Shown piece by piece: positions 1 to 13,200 of a DNA stretch of 64,000 nucleotides. The stretch comes from Piezodorus guildinii (taxonomy: Eukaryota > Arthropoda > Insecta > Hemiptera > Pentatomidae). The position numbers and the translations under genes were made by a program. The stretch covers positions 100,075,616-100,139,615 of the forward strand of contig CM041294.1 in NCBI GenBank assembly GCA_023052935.1, read 5' to 3'. Position 1 is the first letter of the stretch. The number at the start of each line of letters is the position of its first letter. The notes under the pieces were generated by a model. It saw only the letters and a list, made by a program, of their open reading frames with translations. It made no database searches and was not told the origin of the DNA.

Positions 1-61
1 ATACAAATAAATGAAGTTAACAAATAAATAAACAAAACATGTCACATTCATACCTATGTAC

Positions 62-560
62 AATATTTACAATCAGCTCGGGAACCCCGGACGGGGCTTG
101 TCCCCCCACGTGTGGAAGGACAAGCAGAGCCCAAAGGATCCCAGCGCCTCCCTCTCAGCCGCATCACTGGTAAGAGCCAGCGGAAGCTAAGTGAGGGCGC
201 CATAGCCACAATCACACCGCACTTGAGAGGAGAATCTGACCAGTGTCAGAACTCCAGCATACGTATTTACAATATATCTCGGGGCCACTGCCGTTTCAAC
301 CTTCTAGGTGGGTTGTATGGATGAGTGGAGCTGATAGGGATCGTGCTAAAGGATTAGGATGATGAATGAGGTTCTGATGGAATTTGGAAAATTTGGATGG
401 AATTAGGTCTGAAATAAATGGAACATTAAGGTCGTGGTGCAAGGTATAGTTGGATACATAATAAGGAGCATTTACTATTACTCGGAGGACTTTGGATTGA
501 AAGGATTGAATTTTAACATTTAAGAGATTTTTATAACTCCGGAACCAGTCTCAAAGACCA
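62..560 (-). mobile_element. Jockey-like non-LTR retrotransposon fragment, 3' part
   Basis: Read on the minus strand, about 401-515 encodes a stretch like the C-terminal end of jockey reverse-transcriptase polyproteins, with the motif FQSKVLRVIVNAPYYVSN followed by a DLNVPFI segment. The rest towards base 62 has no clear coding and is probably the lower-complexity 3' part. The whole block resembles 11735-12235, and the coding part also matches the jockey copy at 41699-42943. It is truncated at the 5' end and not intact. Confidence 0.55.
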
Positions 561-684
561 ACTTTGTATCACTTAAACAGATCGTATAGATAGGTAATTT
601 GTATAAGTTTCATAATTTTTCCCTCAGTCCCTTTTGATATATTTCCGTGTAAACATCGCGAAAAATGAATTTTTGCCAATTTTT

Positions 685-831
685 ACTTTCACTTACTATA
701 TATAGTAAGGGGAAGTATTGCGATCGTGAAAATTTTCGAATTCCAGTTTTCAACGGAAATACACGTTTCAGGATCCCCTGAGTCCAAGTAACCAAGTCCC
801 ACAAAAAGGTCTGTGTGTGTGTGTGTGTGTC

Positions 832-903
<72 letters not shown>

Positions 904-1724
904 TGGTAACTCCCGGGCGGAAACGGTAAGTCCTATGAAACTGAAATTTCATATTTAAGACAACTATACGCCCGAGACGTGACAAAACTTTTTTCATCAA
1001 AATGAGCTTGAGGCACTTTATATTATGCATTTTGCACCTTTTTTCGATTTTCTCAAAAACGGTTCCGACGATTTTGATTAAACTCGCTATATCGATGTAA
1101 AATTTAATAGGCTTTAATATCATGTAGGTTTTATTTGGATAAAAATGGTCTGACAGGGCTTAAATGCCGATATTTTAAATTTTCTTCCCCTAAAGTACAT
1201 TTAATTTTGTAGATTCAATAATAATAACTAGATTATCTTGTTAACGCTGATGAAAAACAGGTAAATATATAAATTGAATAAATTCGATACCCAACTAAAG
1301 GAGAAAACAGAAAAAATTTTTTTTAATGCAATTTTTCGTTTTTGAACATAAGAGCAGTAATATACATGTATGATATACCGTTGGAAAGCTAAAGATTTTA
1401 GAAAAAATATCATCTCATACACAAGTTTTTAAAAGTTAATAGAGAGTGATGAAATGAACATAAAACTAACTGATTATTTAAGATAATAATATAATAGATT
1501 TTTATATTATATTTGATTAATTCCTTAATTTGATTATAATTGATTAATTATAAATTGATTAATTATTAATTGATTAATTATAAATTATTAATATTATTTG
1601 ATTATAATTGATTAATTCCTTAATAGTTTCACGTATTTTTATCTCTAAGTGTATTTGAAAATTCTTTCATTGATTTTAAAAATCGAGGTAAGTGAAAGTC
1701 GTGTGTTGCCCGCACCAGATTTTT
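685..1724. repeat. Long interspersed repeat, full-length copy (family H, copy 1)
   Basis: It begins with ACTTTCACTTAC followed by the palindrome CTTACTATATATAGTAAG and ends with GTAAGTGAAAGT followed by a GTGTTGCCCGCACCAGA tail and poly-T. The same ends and interior recur at 32005-32886 (inverted), 44362-45222, 58704-59450, 59456-60213 (inverted) and 62025-62680 (inverted). An expanded GT microsatellite lies near one end. Reading frames inside it seem to be by-products of repeat conservation. Structural class is uncertain; it could be a non-autonomous Helentron-like element. Confidence 0.75.
812..905. repeat. (GT)n microsatellite
   Basis: A GT dinucleotide run with a few interruptions lies inside the interspersed repeat at 685-1724. 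In sister copies the same spot holds only a short GT run (for example around 44487 and 58830), so it expanded in this copy. Confidence 0.95.
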
Positions 1725-3689
1725 AAAATTCATATAGCAAAAAGTAGTATGTTCTCAAGATCGAAATTTTTACAGCAAACAGGACTAAGACTAAGCTTTA
1801 TAATAAAAATAATTAAAAGTGAGTCCCTTTTTCATCATGTATTTTATCTTGTTAAAAATCTCGTTTTTTATTCATTTTCGAGAATTTTTTAAACAACCTT
1901 CTTCACTATTTAGGCAATAAATTGTGTGGACAAAAAATTCAAAGCATGTCCTTATGTTATTGTTAATTTTTGTTTTGATTCGATATTTAAAAAATTAAAG
2001 GAATTAGAAAGGTTTTTCCATCACTTGTTTTCAGCTGTGAAGCTGACATAAAACGACTGCAACACTAAAAGTATTGGCCCGAAATTTTTTTTATTTATGG
2101 TTTTATATTTACGAAAGGATAGAGAATAACTGGTCAAAAAATCACGAAAATCAAAAATGTCGAGCGGAAAAAGTAATAAAATTGGAGAATTTCAAATGGA
2201 TTTACCCATATATTTTTTTTGGATATTGGGCACTTAAAGAATAACATACAGCAACCATCTTCGAATTAAAACGAAATTCCTTATTTTTATGTATTTAATT
2301 TAAATTTTACACAGCTACGAGGTGCAAATATTGGCAGATATTTTAAATTAAAATCAACAGTTTTGCCATGGTCCGTCAAAATACGCTTCGATTTGAACCA
2401 TTTTATAGCCTATTTAAAATTTTAGTTCATTCGCTATACAAACATGTTATCTTAAATTTTCTAATTATTGTTTAATATTTTTCATAAATCATAAAAATAC
2501 ACATATACAGGAACCACCATTTTGAACACTGAAACAACGTTTTTCAAATTAAATACTACTTTTTAACTCAGACGAAGGAAAAATTAAATTCGTTGTAAAG
2601 AATGTAAATATTATTTAATTGATTATAAAAGCATATATCGAAAATTATCATTTTTTTTTTTGTTTTTGTATTTTCAAAAATGTTTAAATATTCTGAGTTC
2701 ATGCCCATCTGAAAGTTTTTTCCATACCAACATTGTCTATTTACCCATACGATTTTTTTGGATATTTTTTCGTACGTTAATTTTCATACAATTTATTTGT
2801 TATTTTTTTCTAATAATCAAATTACTGTTATAATCACAATTATAACATCATATCATGAAGTTTTATGATCGACTACATAACGATAAAAGTAGCTTTATTT
2901 GTTTTAATATACTAAAACATAATGAAACGACTTCTTTATTTACAAAATAGATATCATTTTACTTAAAAATGTCCAACTTATTGATGCAATGATATATATT
3001 AATCCTCTTATAGCACGAACACGTGTTATAGAGTTGGTGTATCATGCTAAATCTTACATATAAGTGGCGTATTTTTCAATTAATTAATTCTTAAAACATC
3101 GAAAACCACAATATGATTAATTCCTCCACCTATTCCATGTTATAATCGTTCATATGATTATTATGATATCGAAAAATTCAAACATATATATTCATAATTT
3201 TCCCTACATTTCTTTTTGTACCAAATTTACTATGGAAAAAAAATTATTTTAAACAATTATCATTTACAGCCAGCCGCTTTGTTTCAGAGGCTATGAGTAA
3301 GCAGGATAACTAATGGTCAAGAAATGAACTCCATTTCGGGATGAGCTATTTCCAGCCACAGAGAATAATTAGCCAAGGTTGGTCTCTGTTAGAGCTGATA
3401 TATTTCCAGTCCAAGAATGTGCACCTTATCCTTGTATGCTCTCACAGTTCTTACAACGATATAAAAATTTTATTGTTATTTGTACACCATCTTAATTTAT
3501 CACTAAACTCAAGACTAGGACTCATAAGTAAGAAATGAGATATGATAAAACACATAGAAACAACCCAATAAAACATAGAAATCTTTCAAGATTCAGAAGT
3601 AAATGGTAGTTTGACGTAAGGAATACTAATAAAATCAATCAAAATTGAAAATCTTTTGTTCGAAAATGGTTATAAAATTCACGTATTAA
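1725..3689. other. AT-rich intergenic stretch with one repeated segment
   Basis: No coding exon was recognised. About 1790-2040 resembles 56030-56250 (same order of words, including a shared ACTATTTAGG block and a GTTAATTTTTGTT block), so it belongs to a dispersed repeat. The rest is AT-rich sequence with no visible structure. The missing last exon of the carboxylesterase might lie here but could not be identified. Confidence 0.5.
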
Positions 3690-4545
3690 CATTTAAAGAT
3701 CTCTGATATTTCCCCACTTTGACTATTGCTGTACGGTGTATGGGAGTGTCTCTAGAGATCTTGAAGAAAAGCTAAAACGGTTATTTAAATGCTTCATTCG
3801 ATTCATCTTTGGGGTCTCCATGGACACTTTTGTCACTTGATTCTACGAAGAGTAAAAGTGGTTTTATCCTTCCTACCGTCGCAAGTACTTCCTGGCTTCC
3901 TTCCTCTATCAAGTTATCCTATCTTGCCGACCATCATGCATCTCTGATCTCTTATTATTTAAATCCTCAATCCATACCCGCAACACTCGTATGCGCCCTT
4001 CTGATTTGTATATTACGCCACATCCAACCGCAGCTTTCGACAGATCTTTCATAATCCGATTCTCTTCTATATGGAACTCTATTCAAATATCGTTTATTCC
4101 ATTACTTTCTGTCTATTTAATTTCCAAAGAATCCTCACTGATATAATTTCCATGAAAATAAGTAAATAGAAAAAGTTATAGGAGTGTTTCTTAATTTTGT
4201 ATTTTATTTTAGTTTTTTAGTTAAATAAGAATTGTATTTTGTTTTTCAGTCGAGATTAGGTATGTGAACATGATAATTATTTATTTATAATAATCTTTAA
4301 TATTCATTCATATTTGTTAGCTAATATTTTTACAACCATTGATTTTCGTAGCTATATATATTTATTTATTTTATTTTTATTTTTTTGTCGTTTGTCTTAT
4401 TTTTATTTTATTTTTTTTAATTATTATTATTCACTATATTTATTTTCATTTTTGTTATACTTACTCTAAGACTGTAAATCTAACACTATTGTATTTTGTA
4501 TCATCCTAAAAGGACTTGTCCCAGAATAAATAAATAAATTATAAA
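3690..4545 (+). mobile_element. Non-LTR retrotransposon remnant (jockey/CR1-like RT C-terminus)
   Basis: Plus-strand translation gives pieces typical of the C-terminal end of these polyproteins: HFDYCCTVYGSVSRDLEEKL, then RFIFGV, then a SSIHTRNTRMRPSDLYI stretch and SIWNSI near the end. Reading frames shift and stops are present, so it is dead. The 3' end is marked by an AATAAATAAATAAAT-like tail near 4520-4545. Confidence 0.7.
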
Positions 4546-4600
4546 AAAATAAAGTAAAAAAGACGCTCTGAATTCTGATTTAAATGAAATTCATAATTAC

Positions 4601-7194
4601 CCAGTTTTCGCAAAGCTATAAAACATTTCTGTCATTGCATCGATCATTTTTAGCCCAGTTTCATCATTTTCTATTGGTTCCTTAGTAGACTGATTCAGGA
4701 GGTAGTATGTATCATCAATATGAGATACACCTGCAACATTTGTTAACAACATATATATATAAAGTGAAGAATTTTGTTCAGTAGGTAGCAGAGAAACTGT
4801 CCTAAAAGGATTGAATAATCATTAAATGTTTGTCAAATAGAAAATATTTATGCCTTAGGATTCAGTATGAACAATAGAATATGAAAGTAAATACTCGAGC
4901 CATTTTTTATTCGCAAAAAAAGTACATATATAACCTAAATATTGTAAAATAATAGTCTTCTCTCATTAAAAATCGTAACACGCTGTTATATGATATAAAA
5001 GTAAAATCCACAATTTGCTCCTTGTAATAACTCTTGATTAAATCTGGTTGAAATTAATGGAGAACGCATGGTAGGTATTAACAATGAGCCATCGCGCCCG
5101 AATAATTCAACAGATTCAGAACCAGTAAAGCCTGAGTCTGAGTAAGTTTGGTACAGAACAATCTAGTCTTAATGAGACCGAAACAGTGAGTAGACTTCTA
5201 GCATAACAGCCTTCTTTGCTCAAGGTCGAGGGATCGAACCTGGCAGTTGGCCGGAAGTAACAATTCTTGGTTATGTCGTCCTTCTGAGGTGAGGTAAAAT
5301 GGTGGTTCTGAGTCTGTGCGATTTCAAATACTCGTTAAAGATCCCTATCCTTATTACACCTGCATAGGCAACATTTAGGACTACCATTACTATCCTCCGG
5401 TTAGTCGCAGTAGCATAAAACTAACGTTAAATTAATAAACAAACGAACAGAAAGTGAGAACGAGTAGAGCATTGCATGTTTAGAATAAAAACTTGATAAT
5501 AACCTCATATTTAACAAACCTACTCATTTAAATTGAAGGCGTCCGCTTCGAAAGCCATCAGGGTGGGTGTTATAGATTGGTAATGGATTTAAGTTTTTGG
5601 GCCGTTGGGTTCATGCTTTAAGTCAGTCTGTCGTGGAAATTTGATTAATATTCTGCTGCAGTATCTGGATCATTGAACATTTCCAAGTCCTTGTGGAGTG
5701 ACTCTTTTGTTCATAGTATGGTGCTTCAAAGATTTTTCTGAGAACTTTGGACTGGAATGACAGAACCCCTTGGATGTTAGAGGTTTGGGCAAATCTCCAT
5801 AGCTCTATCCCATATGTCCATAATGGTTTGATACGTACTTTTTAGATTGTAATTTTGGTATTTAAGGATAATTTTGAGCGTTTGTGACGTAACCTGGATA
5901 ATAGTCCCAAACGTTCATTCAGTTATTTCCTCTTTATATCCTCAGTTATTACTGTAAATAGCAGATTTATATGCGAAAAGTTTATAATGTTAATCTTAAC
6001 TCCAATACTGGTTCCCCATGTCGGACTTTTGTCCACTGAAGTAGGCATTGGTATATCTTTTGAAATATAATTCTGAAGACAACCGACCGGGGTTGTGTGA
6101 AGACAGTGAACACACTATTCGTTTCATTAATTTTCACTTTCTATCATCTTATAGCCCAAATAGACATAAAGAATTCAATTAAAATAAATCTTTCATAAAC
6201 CAAAAAATCTATATTAACAAGTTACGATTGAAGTAAAAATAAATATAAGAACAAAACAAAATTCTTGAGAGAGTTAAAATCTTATGATACGAACTTTAAT
6301 GATACAAAAAGTATAGAAGTGGAATGGACAACTAAGATTATAGGGTTTTGAAAATATAATTCGTCATAAATAAATTTCAGATACGTCATATCTGTCATCA
6401 CAATAAGATTATCAAATCAACAACCCACCATAATTGTTTTCGGTGCCAGATAGTGAGTCAGAACTGCTTTTGGCACCACGATAGTTAAACATGTAGAAAT
6501 ATATTCTAGGGTTCACCGTGGCATGAACTGATAAGGACCTTCCGATGTCTGCCTGGTACAGTCTGTCTGTCGCAACCTAGAATCGTACATAGAGAGATAT
6601 ATATAACGTTAGTTTAAATATAAGGAATGGAAGGTATAAATAAAAACCAAAACTACCTTGATTAATGCAGAACGGTTTTGTTTTAAGGATTGTCCTCTAA
6701 AATAAAAGGAACGAATTTGATCCAACGTCTGACTTTGAAGTTCTGGAGAGACAGTATCTATCGTGTCCAGGAAATATGCACCTAATTCTTCCCAGTTGTC
6801 GTCCAGTTCTTGAATGATGTCTTTGCGCTCGATGAACTCTTGAAAAAAAAAAAAAAAATGCAGATGAAACTTTAATAAATAATACCAAGTAATTCATACA
6901 ACAAATATTACGAGAGCTATTTCTAAGATTTTTTTTTTAAATATAAATCTTTACTTATTGAATTTCGACAAGGATGGGCCAAAGTAATTAACGAATTCTA
7001 TAATTTGTAAACCGCAATTTATTGGTGTTTTTACCTTTTTTGCTGAGATTGAATAAGCCATCAATTTTATCCCTCAAATAACTCCGCCATTTGTTTAAGC
7101 GTAAAATCTTTAGATTAGTAATTATAGAATTTTTATAATTTAAGTTTTAGTTTTTTTATATATATATATATATATATATTAGTTTTTTTTTTAG

Positions 7195-7225
<31 letters not shown>

Positions 7226-10200
7226 ATAGTAATATACGCGTATAATATATCGTTGGAGAGCTAAAGATTTTAGAAAAAATTATATTTTATACAAAAAGTT
7301 GTAAAAGATGATGGAGATGACGAAAAGGGAAAAAAACTAACTAATTGTTATAGATAATAGATTATTCAATAAAACACATGTTTCTATTGAAACTCAAAGT
7401 AATTAATGATTTTACCTTTTCCATCTCTAACTGTATTTAAAAATCCTTAAATTTATTTTAAACACAGAGGTTTAGGAAAGTCCTGGGTTGCGCCCACCAG
7501 ATTTTTCATTTTATACCTTGGGTTACTGCATACGCCGCACAGTGGGCAATATCACCAATTTAGGTGGACAAAAGATAAGTCAAAAGTTTGTAATTTTTCA
7601 GTGCTTCGCCTTTTTATCATTAGTTGGCAAGACTCTTATAACTACTATTTCCCGTCATACCGTGTTTACAAATAAATAGTAAATGAATGAATCATTCCTG
7701 TTCATACTGGTACCTAATAACCGGCAATGGGATTATATTTATTCGATGGTCATTTATTATGTTCAAGGTGTAGTTAGAGCAAAGTCTTTTTGCTGTTATT
7801 TAACAATTGACATTGCTGAGACAGGTAAGACATTATATTTCTAAACTCGTTATTAAATAAACATTGCAATCCCACCTGTAGAGTTAATTTAGCAATTTAT
7901 AAATGTATACCCCTATCCAAGAACGAAAAACTATATAACCCCCAAGTTACCCCAAGGATTTGTTTGTAGGATTTGTTTCATCAATCCTTCTAGTCTTTAG
8001 TATTACAAATAATTTTTGCGATTTTTTGCGTTTTGAGTGAAATATAATTTTTTTCAAACACAACACTCCGAATCAAAAGTTTTACAATCTATAATTTCAA
8101 GAATTTCCTAAATGTTACAAAATACATCTATTAGCAACTCCAAGCCATAATTAGATTTTTTGTATTATTTTTCCCGTATTCTGGGACTTCAAACGTAAAA
8201 TATAGGGAAGCTTTAGATTTTAGCAAATAAATTTGATTTTTGACCACTGTGCGCTCGCCAATCGTGTCAAAAAATTATTTATTTTCATTATTTTTTTCTT
8301 ATAATTTTTTTAAATATTTTGTTCCGTAATCTGGGACCCTAAAGGTTAAATATAGACAAGATTCAGAATTTCGTCCACCTAAATCGGTCATATTGTCCAC
8401 TGTGCGCCGGTCAGCTGCCAGCCGAGGTACATCGTTATCAAAAAATATTTTAAATAGAGCCATACTAAATTAATTGTCGAAAAAGTTGTTAAATCTCGTA
8501 CTAAAACAAGCAAATTTTATGCAAATAGATGTTTCTGTGCCTCAGTGCCCTAATAGTACAGTACCCTTCAAAGAATACCCTTCCCTCATTAATTGGTAAA
8601 AAGTCCCAGATTTACCCGCGTCGTGTTTTTAGGGTGTAGGTGGAGAATCGGAAAAAAATTAAATTGTTCCAGTTTTTTGTAAATATCTCAAAAAGTATTA
8701 TCTTTCTTGAAAACGCCATTCTATGCAAAATTAATGTATATTAAAATATCTTTAAACATGATTATACAAATGTTTTTGCTAAAATGAACAGTAGCGGAGA
8801 TATTAAAGGGGCTATATGCTGCATATATTTGGCAAAATGTAGTAAAAAAATATTGATTTATGATTTTTAGCGGCAACAAAGTTTTTACTTAATGACCTTT
8901 ATCTCGAAAACTATTTAAACTGACAGATGCCAATTCCCACTCAAATCAAACCTAATTAATCGGGATATGATTTACCTTCATATAATATGATATCATATTC
9001 CTATTCATATAATCTTCATAATTGCCTTAGGAAGTACAGTTTTATGATATTTTATAAAATGAAATAACAAAATGCCGTTATTTGATTTTTTGAAAAATAA
9101 AAGTTTTTCTACATAATAAGGGAAGGGTACCGACGGGTTTCAGATTTTTTTTTTCAATGTTCGTGTTTTGCTTTTTTTTTACCTAATTTTACTGTACTAT
9201 AATACCTACGAATTAAGTTGTTTCTGGCGGAATAATATTTAGACGAAACAATCAAAATTAACGCTGTTTTAAATTAAAGAACTTGCCCTAACATTAAGAT
9301 AAGATAAGATTAGCCTTTATTTACACATACTTACAATTTGATTGATATCCGAGAGGTGTCTATTAGGTAACTATCTTGCTCCACCTGGGGTCCTTTATTC
9401 GCATTAAATGCCCAGCCCATTCCCATTTTAACATTTTTATATAGCCCACAGCATCCCTCACTAAAGCGGCCTCTCTCAGAGTATTATTTTTTACCGTATG
9501 CTTTAAATTAACATTTGTCATACTCCTCTCCATTCTTCTTTGCCAAACATTAATACTTGTTTCCGGATTTTTAGTAAGAGACCATGTCTGGGTTCCATAA
9601 GTCAAAGTCGGGAGAATAAATATTGAATATTAGCATTTCCCATTTTATTTCTTTGGAGCTTTTCATTATTTTTTTGAAGACCCAAAATTTTTTCCAGCAT
9701 AAAGCAGTCCGTTTTTTAATTTCTTTGGAAAGGCGGTCCTCGAATGAGATGCTCATCAAGATGGCCTTACATTACTATTTATCAAACTTCTGAGAGCTGC
9801 AAAACTCAGTCAGAGTCAACAACTCACTAGAATAACATTTATTAATATCAAATATAGTTAATTATTTCAAATTCAAATTAAGTCATTTAAAGTGAAGATT
9901 CTAAAAACAAAGCAAAAGTCTCTAAATAAACCGATAAGCAGTTAAACAAACTTCACGTCAGCATTAAGCATTTTACATGCGTTATTTACTACTCGTAAAA
10001 TGTGGATAAATTAAAATGAGTGATATTTGTAAAAATAGGACAATTGGTATTTTGAAAATAATTTTCAAAAATAACAGATTTACTAATGTGCTCGAATTAG
10101 AATGAAAGATTAGATTTTTTTTTTGGACATATTCCTCGAAAATGATGATGATATATTGAAAACAACGTGGTGGAGAAATGATGAAAGTAGCAGAATTTTT

Positions 10201-13200
10201 CTAAGTAGAAAGCATTTTGAATTTTTCATGGAATTACAATATTGTTACGATCAACATTCTTAACAACTCCAATTTCAAAAAAAAAAAAAAAAATTGGCTC
10301 TTCTGTTTATGTATTTTTAATTATTCTTGTCCCTAATGGAGTAATTGTTCCTTCTATTTCTGTATCAATCGTACATTAATAATCTACACAGAATAGTTAT
10401 TTTAATTGAATTAATAGCCTGTTTTATGCTATAATGAACAATTTATCTATAATCTACTACTCATATTGTAATATGTAAATCGATAATACACATACCTGCC
10501 ACAGGGAAAAGTCCTGACAGCATAGTCTCGCTCGCAACTAACGGCACGTTGTAATGCCTGTTGGCGACTATTGACTGAATTGCGTACTCCAGGAGGAACG
10601 GATTTCTGGACCATCTCCCGTCGACTACCGGACCCCAAGGACACAGTGGGGTGTTCAGGAATTTCTAAATCGTTAATTATATTCATGTTAAATAAATAAA
10701 ATTTACTTATTTTATTTATTTTTCCAAATTCTCCATCAAACAAAACATACAACAAGCAAAATTATATATCGAGGATGCATAGTCATTGTCAGTACATTCA
10801 TTTTTTTTTTTCATTATCACATTTATCTCTTTTGTTCTGATGTTTGTAGCCCTGATGATGGCTCACAAGTTTGATCGAAACGTCGGCAAAATTAAAATAT
10901 TAAAAAAGTGATTCCCGATTATTTCTACCTAAAATAATATATCATAACAGGATTCTTAACATAATTATAACCTTCCTTTAGCTCGAATACATTTTAAGGT
11001 ATAATACATACAAGGTACATTGTATGTGCTTTTAACATTACGGCATTCTTACTTAGTTGATAAACTTTACTAAAACCAATCTTTTTATTAAGTAGGAAAT
11101 TAAGTTATTCAATGTTTCAAGAAAATATTCATCCACCGGTTACATCTTGAATATTTAATATTTAAAAAATATTGTTCGACCTTCTCATCTTTTAAGAAAG
11201 ATCATAACCAATTGATTAGAGTTTAAACTTTTAACTTTTGGTAAATTTGTTCTAAAAGGCAATGATTACTATACTCAATATACATTTTTTTCTTTATTTA
11301 GTAATTTACTTTCTAAAAACATGTTGATGGAACTTACAAGGAACAAAAAGGTGGCTGCTGCTAATTTATCAGCGGGTACTTTTTTCAGACACTTCACCAT
11401 TTTACGAACAGTGGAAGTCGGACACCCGATTGACTCTGAGTATGTCTTCGCCTTTTGGAGGCTGTTCTTCTGGACGGCCCAATTGTTGAAGGCCGTACCA
11501 CCAACGAGGTAGCCTCTGTGAAACAGACCTTCAACAAATAGTTTTTAATATCATCCTGGTAAATTTCTCAGATTATCTAAATATTTATTTAGTAACATTA
11601 CATTCTTTCCCATGTCGGACAACGGCAATAATGATGAGATACTTCATCCAAACCATATTTACAAGAGACAAAACAAAAAACTTTGTTGACAAAATAAATG
11701 AACATCTGAAACCCGAGCATAACGACGTATTATATTCACGGTCATCCAGGGGACCCCCAGCCTGCACCTCACCCAATACGTGGAAAGATTACCAAGACTC
11801 AAGAGATCACAGCGCTTCTCTCTCAGACACAACGCAGGTAGTGATAGCAAGCGTAGGCTGAGTTAGGGTGCTAAACTACAAACATTCCTCACTTAAGTGG
11901 AGAATAAGGCCAGTGCCAGAACTCTAATATAAATTTATGATAGATCTCTGGATCATTTCCGTTTCAACCATCGGGGAGGATGGTAAAGATGGGTGGAACT
12001 GGAAAGGGCTTGTGATGAAGGATTGGGACTATGCGCTAGGCTGTGGTGAAATTTGGATGAAATAAGGTCTACAATAAACGGAAAATTAAGGTCATGATGT
12101 AGGGAATGGTTGGAGAATTAACTATTGTTCGAGGGGCTGCAGTATTAAAAATGTTTGTAGTTCCAGACAGTTTAAGTCCGTAGGCTCAGATAGGTTTCAG
12201 AACTGTCATGTAGATAAGTAATTTTTGCCTACTATAAGCTGAGGTTTGGTAACTTTTCTAATAAACAAAATGATCATTTTCTTTTCAACATATAAATAAT
12301 GTTCTAATGCTAAGTATTTACTCCAGGATCGAGTAAACCCTTGAAGTGTTTATAAAATATTTTAAGAAATAAATAAATACATTCCAAAAAATACTGGAAC
12401 GCCGTTGTCTATTGATTAGAGACTAGTGCTCTATCCAATAGAGACCAGACTGTTCTCCGGGTCCTGGGTTTGAACCTCAGCTGGGGTTAGGATATTATTA
12501 ATTGAATTGAGGATGTATAGTGGACTGTAGAAACTATTATAGGTGGAAATAATCAGAAGTCAGTCTTTTTTTTTTCTTTTTTTTAATTATCTATTTTAAT
12601 TTTTTTTTTAAATTTAATTGCAGTTTATGCTTGGACATGGCTCAGTAATGCCCTGATGATGGATCACAAGCTTGAGCAGAAAAAAAAAAAAAAAAAGACT
12701 GACTCCTGATTATTTCCACCTATGATATTATTAATTCTATTGAGGATGTATAGTCGACTGTAGAAACTATTCCACCAATAATTATTAATTCTATTATTTC
12801 AGCCGAGGGGCGACCCTGGGGTATAGAGAACTTCGTGGAGCACACCCAGCTTCCATAAATGATTACCCGAAATGGAGAAAAACTTGGCGGCTGAGTGTGG
12901 TTTCGGTCCAATAATCTCATTGCATGGCCGTTGGACTAAAAACAGTACGAATGTCTATATTTACTGTGCCCAAAACCCTTCATGGGCTGTTCAAGTACAG
13001 CGTTTTTTGTTTTGTTTTTAAATAATTGTTTAAAAAACACCTCCTCCTTTCCTACATCCTAACTTACTTTTCAGTGAAAATTTAGAAGGATATAATGTTG
13101 AAGCAGGTCAGTTCCACTATACCCCATCCTTTATGATATAACTTGCAAAAACACATATCTTAATAGATTCTTAATAATTCTGACCTCGGACGGTAATAAG

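Noticed and set aside
689..1123. 144-codon ORF with a long Thr-His run
   Set aside because: The Thr-His run is the GT microsatellite read in reverse, and the frame lies wholly inside an interspersed repeat.
3260..3440. Candidate terminal exon of the carboxylesterase on the minus strand
   Set aside because: A frame reading FLDWKYISS with plausible borders exists, but it lacks the conserved C-terminal esterase residues and the phase could not be confirmed.
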